Assembly (NCBI GenBank): GCA_963575745.1
Contig: CAUYUJ010009858.1
Span: 1 to 20,000 of the forward strand
Reading direction: 5' to 3'
Origin: Prorocentrum cordatum
Lineage: Eukaryota > Sar > Dinophyceae > Prorocentrales > Prorocentraceae
Length of the DNA stretch: 20,000 nt
Part shown: one piece after another, positions 1 through 6,900 of the stretch
Numbering within the stretch: the stretch's first letter is position 1
Layout of the letters: each line of letters opens with the position of its first letter
Made by a program: the position numbers and the translations under genes
Notes under the pieces: model-generated
What the model saw: only the letters and a program-made list of their open reading frames with translations
Databases searched by the model: none
What the model was told of the DNA's origin: nothing

Positions 1-107
1 TTGGCTTTAGGGTTCTAGTTGAAGGTGTAAGCTTCGCAGACAGACAGACAGGTATGTGCCCGTATTCGCATCGGGGCTCAAGGAGAAACATCTCTCTTAT
101 CTCCGCT
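1..107 (+). repeat. 5' LTR, 3'-terminal 107 bp
   Basis: Bases 1-107 recur without a mismatch at 9764-9870, and similarity stops at 108/9871, which marks the LTR 3' edge. The primer-binding site starts two bases later. The LTR does not end in the usual CA but in CTCCGCT. It holds a short GACA repeat at about 38-51. The rest of this LTR lies upstream of the window. Confidence 0.9.
60..82 (+). other. Possible dinoflagellate spliced-leader-like remnant in LTR
   Basis: The segment begins CCGTA and ends GGCTCAAG, the two ends of the conserved dinoflagellate trans-spliced leader, at nearly the right spacing (23 bases instead of about 21). The middle does not match well. The same bases occur in the 3' LTR at 9823-9845. 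It may be a decayed spliced-leader relic or chance similarity. Confidence 0.3.
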
Positions 108-108
108 C

Positions 109-121
109 TGGTAGCGGAGCC
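109..121 (+). promoter_or_regulatory. tRNA primer-binding site (PBS), initiator-Met-like
   Basis: TGGTAGCGGAGCC starts one base after the end of the LTR. TGG is complementary to the universal tRNA CCA end, and the sequence resembles the TGGTATCAGAGC site used by many copia elements with initiator Met tRNA. It would prime minus-strand DNA synthesis. AGCGGAG (113-119) is also the perfect reverse complement of the LTR end CTCCGCT (101-107), so a 7-bp stem with a 5-base loop can form across the junction. Confidence 0.6.
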
Positions 122-169
122 GCCTCTCGGGGCGGCGCGCGCGGCCCCCGCCAGGCCCGGCAGCGATAG

Positions 170-352
170 TACATCGAGAAGCTGAACCAGGTTCAGCTGA
201 TCAGGAACCACAGGTTTCTGGACGCCTACCTCGTGAAGGTGAGCCGCACCGACAGCTCGGTGCTCAAGATATCGACCAGTTCGACGACTACCTTCCCCTC
301 ATCAGCGTCAACGCCGCCTGGCCTGACGACTACATACACCCGGCAAAGAATA
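170..352 (+). pseudogene. Protein-like fragment in the leader, origin unknown
   Basis: The leader before the repeats reads like coding DNA with strong G/C preference at third positions. From 170 one frame gives a stretch containing QVQLIRNHRFLDAYLVKVS. At about 265-270 the sense passes to another frame containing DQFDDYLPLISVNAAWPDDY, which one lost base would explain. Codon usage differs from the mixed usage of the gag-pol frame. I do not recognise the protein. It may be captured host coding sequence or a decayed upstream ORF. It is not expected to be translated as it stands. Confidence 0.3.
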
Positions 353-576
353 CGTACATCACATATTGGTAAAGAATACGGACACATATCGGTAAAGAGT
401 ACGGACAACATTGATTGGTAAAGAATACGGACGACAGTGATTGGTAAAGAATACGGACGACATCGATTGGTAAAGAATACGGACATATACTGGTAAAGAA
501 TACGGACAACCACTGGTAAAGAATACGGACATACACTGGTAAAGAATACGAACAGCATTGATAAATAATACGGTTC
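341..576 (+). repeat. Leader tandem repeat, ten imperfect copies of an 18-bp core
   Basis: The core TGGTAAAGAATACGGACA, with few changes, starts at 341, 367, 390, 416, 442, 468, 491, 514, 537 and 559. Successive starts are 26, 23, 26, 26, 26, 23, 23, 23 and 22 bases apart, so two spacer lengths differing by three bases are mixed. The first and last copies are the most diverged. The array ends six bases before the gag ATG at 583. Reading through it on the minus strand gives spurious ORFs rich in VRILYQ. Confidence 0.9.
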
Positions 577-582
577 ATCAAG

Positions 583-909
583 ATGGCTAGAGACTTCATC
601 GGTGGACAACTACCCCTTGAAGAAGCTACGCGTCAAACACCTCCCGGTTGGAAACCGGGTATCGCGAAGTATGGCATCAAGAAATACCTTCAGAAGTTGA
701 GTTTGTGGTGGAGGACAAAGAATATCGAGGATGAGAGCGCGGCGGCACTATTTGTACTACAGCGCCTACAAGGTGGAGCGCTGAAGCAGGCCATGAGATT
801 CAAAGTGATACGTGACGGAATCGAGTATGTCGGCGAGAACGCCTTCGCTCTCACGCGGATCGCAGAAGACGGCAACCTTGGTATCCTAGCCCAGCCATCA
901 GGATTATAA
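583..909 (+). CDS. gag: Gag N-terminal part, ended by an in-frame TAA
   Basis: This 108-residue frame begins at an ATG with a good context (aagATGg) just after the leader repeats. It holds a PPGWKPG motif and a Leu/Trp-rich helical segment including YLQKLSLWWRTKN, which fits the start of a copia-type capsid protein. The frame stops at TAA (907-909), but the same frame continues without another stop from 910 to 9285, and the continuation still reads as capsid (EKFFSYKRGPRDLLQYISDF). The stop therefore splits one ancestral Gag. It is most simply a nonsense mutation; suppressed readthrough is possible but unsupported by a known leaky context. The product would be capsid of a virus-like particle. 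Confidence 0.75.
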   Translation: MARDFIGGQLPLEEATRQTPPGWKPGIAKYGIKKYLQKLSLWWRTKNIEDESAAALFVLQRLQGGALKQAMRFKVIRDGIEYVGENAFALTRIAEDGNLGILAQPSGL

Positions 910-3900
910 TTATTCACCCGATGGCTCTCAGCAGAGTATGGTCTCAATGAGCAGGATTCAGTTGGCATATCCCTCGAGAAGTTCTTCAGTTATAAGCGTG
1001 GACCTCGGGATCTTCTCCAATATATATCAGACTTCGAACTCGTGTACGATGAAGCTCATGATCAAGCAGGATTGACCATCAACGCCGTGGGCAGGAGCTA
1101 TCTCATGTTGGCAGGTTGTGATTTACCAAGCAAACGGATCGACGACATCAAGCTCAAGATCGACGGCGACCTCAGCAGATATGGAGAGATCAAAGCAATT
1201 CTTTCTCGACTCGCAAAGCAGAACCAGGCTCAGAATAACCCCGAGCAGTACGACGGCTACTGGGTCGACTCGGACGACGAATATGAAGAGTACGACGACG
1301 GATATTATGATAGGCATGGCTACTGGCACTACTACGAGGACGAGTACTGGGGCGAGGAAGAGTACGAGTATGATGATTCTTATGATCAAGATGGAGATGC
1401 ATACAAAGGTACTGGCAAAAGGAATAACCCCGGCAACTGCAGCAAATGCGGTTCCAAGTGGCACAACACAGCGGACTGCCCAGCTGGCAAGGACAAGGAC
1501 AAGGACGCTCACAAGGACCAGAACGACTCGCACGGCAAGGACAAGAACAAGAGCAAGGGCAAAGGACGCGACAACGGCAAGGGCAAGAGCAGTTATGATC
1601 GTGGTAAAGGCTATGGAAAATCTCGTGGTCGAAGCAAAGGACGTGGCAAGAGCAGAAAAGGAAAAGGTAGAAGTAAAGGCAAGCGTCGAGAGCACTACGA
1701 GGACGACTACGACGACGAGTACTACGACTACGAAGACAGCCGGTGGGGTTCCGATAATACTGGAAGTTGGTATCATGCCGATGCGGACGTGCAGGCCTCG
1801 ACACAGCGAGTTCACAAGACGGACATTGGCAATCACGGCTTCCTGCACTTCGAGGATGGCGATACCCCACTATCCAGAGGAGCAGCATCTTCGTGGTCAT
1901 CTCTGCAGACCACCCAATCACACGATCTTGACGAGACTGAAGCAAACACGCCGCCGAAGAGTTTTCTGGATGCCTATGATGTGGACAACATACCGAGAAC
2001 TCCAATGGCAAGCACGAAGAGATCATCACCGATCGGACCTACTTCCTCGGATAGGCAGGCCTCTTGGACACCAAGCTTGAGTTTCCTGAATGAAGAAGAA
2101 GCCTCCACTCAGCAAGAACCATCGGAGGACGCACCAGCGGTTCGACGTGGCATAGTACCTGGCGGTCTAGAATTTCTTGTTAGAGACATGAGCAACTCAG
2201 ATCAAGGTCAATACCCAGTACAGGACTTGGACTCAAGCAGCTACCACATGGTGAGAGGACGTAAAAGATATGGACTACTATACGACCCTGGAGCGGCATC
2301 AGGCATCATCGGCACCGACACAGTCAGAGAGTATCACCGAGACATCATCCCCAGAATGGACATGGAGACGCGACCGACGAAGTCAAAGTTCACTGGCATT
2401 GATGGCAAACCCACTCCAGGTATCGGCAAGATCGTTCTACCGCTCATGATCCCGGCTCTCAAGGGAGCCACCTTCCTGGGCGATATGATCGGGAATCACG
2501 GCAGTTTCTGTCCTGGTCTTCTTCCTCTCTCCACCTCGATGAGGTATCGAGCAGTGATGTTCAGTAACATGTTTCCGAATGGAGATGGCATCCTGGCATT
2601 GTTTCCACAGACTCTGGCACAGATGGACGGCAAGCGGAAACCTACACCGATATACATCAGACTACTATTCACAGAATCTGGACACTACATCATACCTATC
2701 GACAACGTATCGACGAAGGAAGAAGTGGACCAGCAGTATCTACACGATCACGTCATGAATCACGTCAACTGGTTCACTGGCTTCAAGCCATCAACATCAT
2801 CATCCAGATCACCGACAGCAGACTTTCATCAAGAAGCTACACCCTTGGACACTGGCACCGGTAACAATTCTCTTTCAGGCGACAAGCAGGAGATCATCAG
2901 TCAGCTCCAGAATTTGACCAGCAGCATACAGAACCTCCAGCAGCAGATCAACCCCTATGGCGACGGCCTCGGCAACTTTCTGGCCACCGAGAACGTTGGA
3001 CCATCAGGAGCTCCACCGCCTCCTGAAGCACCCATGGCCGACTACATGACCAGAAAGAAGCACTTGACAAAGACTCAGCAGTTCTGGAAGGTTTGGGGTC
3101 AATTCAAAGGAGCACTATACACTGGCGATAAGTTTGCAGATGGACTTGATGATACCCAGCTTGAGCGATTTCGTAAGAACTATCAAGGAGTTCCTGAGAA
3201 GTTCTACAGTCGTACCAAACTGCCGGTCATCACCCCGAAGAATGCTCTTCAGTTCCTCAAGCATCTGAGGGATAATGGAATCACGAGCGTGGACATGCAG
3301 GAGCATTTCAGCGGCAGCGGCACTCTTAGCTACTGGGCCTATCGCAGTGAAGTATCGGCTCTCTTCCCAACGGACATGCGGTACGGCTGGAACTTGAATC
3401 TTATGGAACATCAACAGATCATCGAGACTTTCTTCAAATCCTTGAGAGTTTGGTTGAAGTTCTTTTCACCAGAGTGCACACCCTGGTCATTGGCTAGCAC
3501 GACGGCAGACCCCAAGATGAAAGCTCTGGCGAGGATCACGGACAAGGCATCACTACAGTGGATCGCCGACACGTGCAAGCGCTTGAAGGATGACTCGACC
3601 GACTACATCATTGAGAATCCTAGCAAGAGCTGTATTTGGGATGAATCACCACTCAAGGATCTAATGGACGATGACAGATTATATCAGAACGCATGCGACC
3701 AATGTCAACATGGACTTCAAGATTCAGATGGCACCCCTATCCAGAAACGAACGAAGTTTGCAGCATCATTCCGTCTCAAGCGGACAGCACAGACATGCAG
3801 ATGTGTGCGACCTCATGATTGGCTAGTTGGCGGTGCTCAGACAACTAGGTCAAAAATGTATCCTGAGAAGCTATGCAAGAATCTCCTCAGGGACATACTT

Positions 3901-6900
3901 CGGCGATTGGAGCGCGGTCTCACTAGCCCATTGGACTTATCGTATTGGACCTGCGATCGGTGTAAGAACGGCAACAAGGCTACTGGACCACACACTCGGG
4001 CGAAAGGTTGCAGGTTCGATCCTCAAAGAGTCCCACCGGCAGCAGAACCAGGATCTTCATCCGCTCCATCGGCATCAGCACCACCAGCGCCAGCAGCATC
4101 AGCACCAGAACCAGGAGCAGTACAGCAAGGCGAAGTACCTCAACAGCCACCTCAGCCAGAACCAGCGGTGAAGGCTCCACTTGAGCTACCTCCAGGACTG
4201 GCTCCACCTGAGCAGGTCAAGCAGGACAAGGCGAGTTGCGAGGACGATACCACGGACCAACCCAGCATCTCGAAAGATGATCCATCTAAGATGCTGGCCA
4301 TCAAGCCCAACTTCGATTTACAGCGTTTCAAACATCAACTCGAGGAGGCGGCCACAGAGCAGGCAAGGTTGGCTCTCTTGTTGGGATTTCACATTAAGTT
4401 CTGGCATGCGACAGCAGACGAGGTGGCACGATTACTATCAGCACTTGGGGCGTCTCCAGAGATTATCAAATTGGCCCCTCGGATTTGTACTGATCTATGT
4501 GGTTCTTGTCGTAAGTTCACTCACCCACTACATCGACCAGCCTTTCGAGCGCACCTCACGACGAGATTCAATGAGCGAGTTCAGGGCGACCTGTTCTTTC
4601 TTTGGGATCAGATATGGCTCATTCTCGTCGACGAACACATTCGCTACAAGACGACGGGCAAGCTAGGCTCGAAGACTGGAGGGGAATACTTACGAGGACT
4701 TTGTGAGCATTGGATCAGATTCTTCGGACCAATGGAATGTTTCGTTTCGGATCAGGAAGGATCGTTGACAAGTGACTTGGTGGGAACAGCTCTAGACAGA
4801 TATTCGATTCAGCGCGAGTTTGCAGGCACTGACCCGAACCAGGGGCAGCACGCGACGACCGGTCTCGTGGAAAGTCATATTCGTATGACCAAGGCTATCG
4901 CACTCAAAAACAAAGTGGACGCTAAACGAGACGGTCTTGAGGTTTCTGACGAGACGCTGATCTACGAAGCCACCATGTCACAAAACCTGTTGCTCAACTA
5001 CGGCGGCAGCACTCCAGCCAACGCGTTGCTCGGATTTACTCCCCGCGACTTCTATGATGGTCAGGCCTCTACGGTGACATCCGCCAGAGGTGCGCTCGAG
5101 ATCTCGCCCGACACCTTCGAATCGAACATCAGGATGAGACTACGATCGAAGCAGAACGTTCTGAAGGCGATTGTTGAGGAGCGCATTGCGGTTGCCAACA
5201 GGTCTAGACCCCAACGATTGGACACTGAGAAGATCAAGATTGGCGATCAAGTGGATCTTTATCGCACTCCCGACAAGAAAGATCAAGAAGGTTGGAGAGG
5301 ACCCTGTGAGGTTCCCCACCTGAAGACGACTGGCGCTATCGTGGTCTGGAACGGTTATCCGTACATCGTACCCCTACGACACATACGACTGCATCAACCA
5401 CTCACCGGCTGGGTCACTAGTGTTTTGGAGCAGCACATGACCACCTCAGAGATGGCATATTTGGTGAACGACTACGTGGACATGCTTGACATCATTGAGG
5501 GCGCGATACCGTTCAAACCTCAGATCATGGGCAATATTATCGGAAAGGATGGTCTTCAGCATCAGACGCCAGCGGATCTATCTCAGAACCCTCCTAAGCT
5601 CTGGCAGCAGGCAGTACAATGTGCGGAGGACGAGTGGGGCATTAAGATCGACGGCATCATATACGGCAGGTGCGTTCGGCGACTCTACGAAATCAGTGGC
5701 GCATCATTCGGTCGACAAGTAATCTGGGACTGCACCAATCGATCTCAGTATGTCACGCGCGACATCAACCCCAGCAGGCAAGTACTTGACATCCTGAAGA
5801 CGATCCCAGGTATGAAGGACACCGACGCATGCTGCATTGTATTCTACACGTTCAACGCAGCTTCGGAAGACGCCGAGACCAAGAAGTACATCCTGCCAGA
5901 CCTCTCTGACATCAGCAGCATCGGCTACGATCCCGACGAGGGCTCACCAGACATCGATATTCCTCTTCAGTGGCCTCACAGCCCACCAGAGGACCGAGGA
6001 GCACCACCTGATGCACCGGCTCCCGCGGTTCAACCTGGATCATCGTCGAGCCCATCATCACCCGGAATTGCTCAACCAGCAACGAATGGACCTCCAGGTC
6101 CGCCTCCAGCTCCTCCAGCTCCACCTGCAGTGCGAGTGGGTCCAGAGAGGTTTGATATCAGCGATCGGGACATGACATGGCAAGAAGAAGGCGACAGCAT
6201 CAGCAGCCCCTCACAACTCATGCCACCACGACCTCCTTTTCCGCCTGCACCTCCTGCGCCTCCAGCGGCTTCGAGGATTCGGATTCGAGAACCCGAGGTG
6301 GATCAAATGGTACCCATCGACGTGGACGACCACAGCATGGAAGAGATTGGCGGCACTGGCGGATCTCCTGGATTACCTCCGGCACCACCACCAGCTCATC
6401 CAGTACCAAAGACTCAGATACCTACTCCGATGGCATCATCACCTATCGAGGCACCAGCTCTAGCGCCAACTGTCATTCCCAAGACGTGGCGGCAGAAGAT
6501 TGAACGACGGGAGCTCAGCAGGTCACCACCTCGACAGCGAAACACACCTGGTACATCGAGTCAGGCAGCAGGATCACGAACATCCACGACCTCATTGCCT
6601 CCTACTTCTCATCCTCCATCTCATTCCTCATCTAAGACTCCTACTTCGGCAGTGCCACCGACTGAGTCCACCGTGGCAGCTCCGACATCGTCGAGCAGTC
6701 CGGCTAAGACGAGCTCACTGGCACAGACTACGAATATCCACAGTAAGAAGGAACCGACTCCCGTGAGGATTGACACTCCTGAGGCTGACAAAGACACCAT
6801 CGAGTACGATCACGTTCCTGATAAGAGCACGATTGAGTATGACGAAACTCCTGAGGGCGCAGCATCACCAGCACCAACGGTTGACCACGACTCGCCCAAG

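Noticed and set aside
341-576. CRISPR-like array (short repeats with short spacers)
   Set aside because: Spacers are only 4-8 bases and related to each other, the copies drift, and the array lies in a eukaryotic retrotransposon leader.
226-609. Minus-strand ORFs rich in VRILYQ
   Set aside because: They are the reverse reading of the leader tandem repeats and have no domain of their own.
1042-1044. Separate pol start at GTG 1042
   Set aside because: The frame is open back to 910 and continues gag sense across the TAA; 1042 is only the first alternative start codon.
3230-3860. A host DNA methyltransferase gene inserted next to the element
   Set aside because: It is in frame and uninterrupted within the gag-pol reading frame, without its own start or stop, so it is part of the polyprotein.
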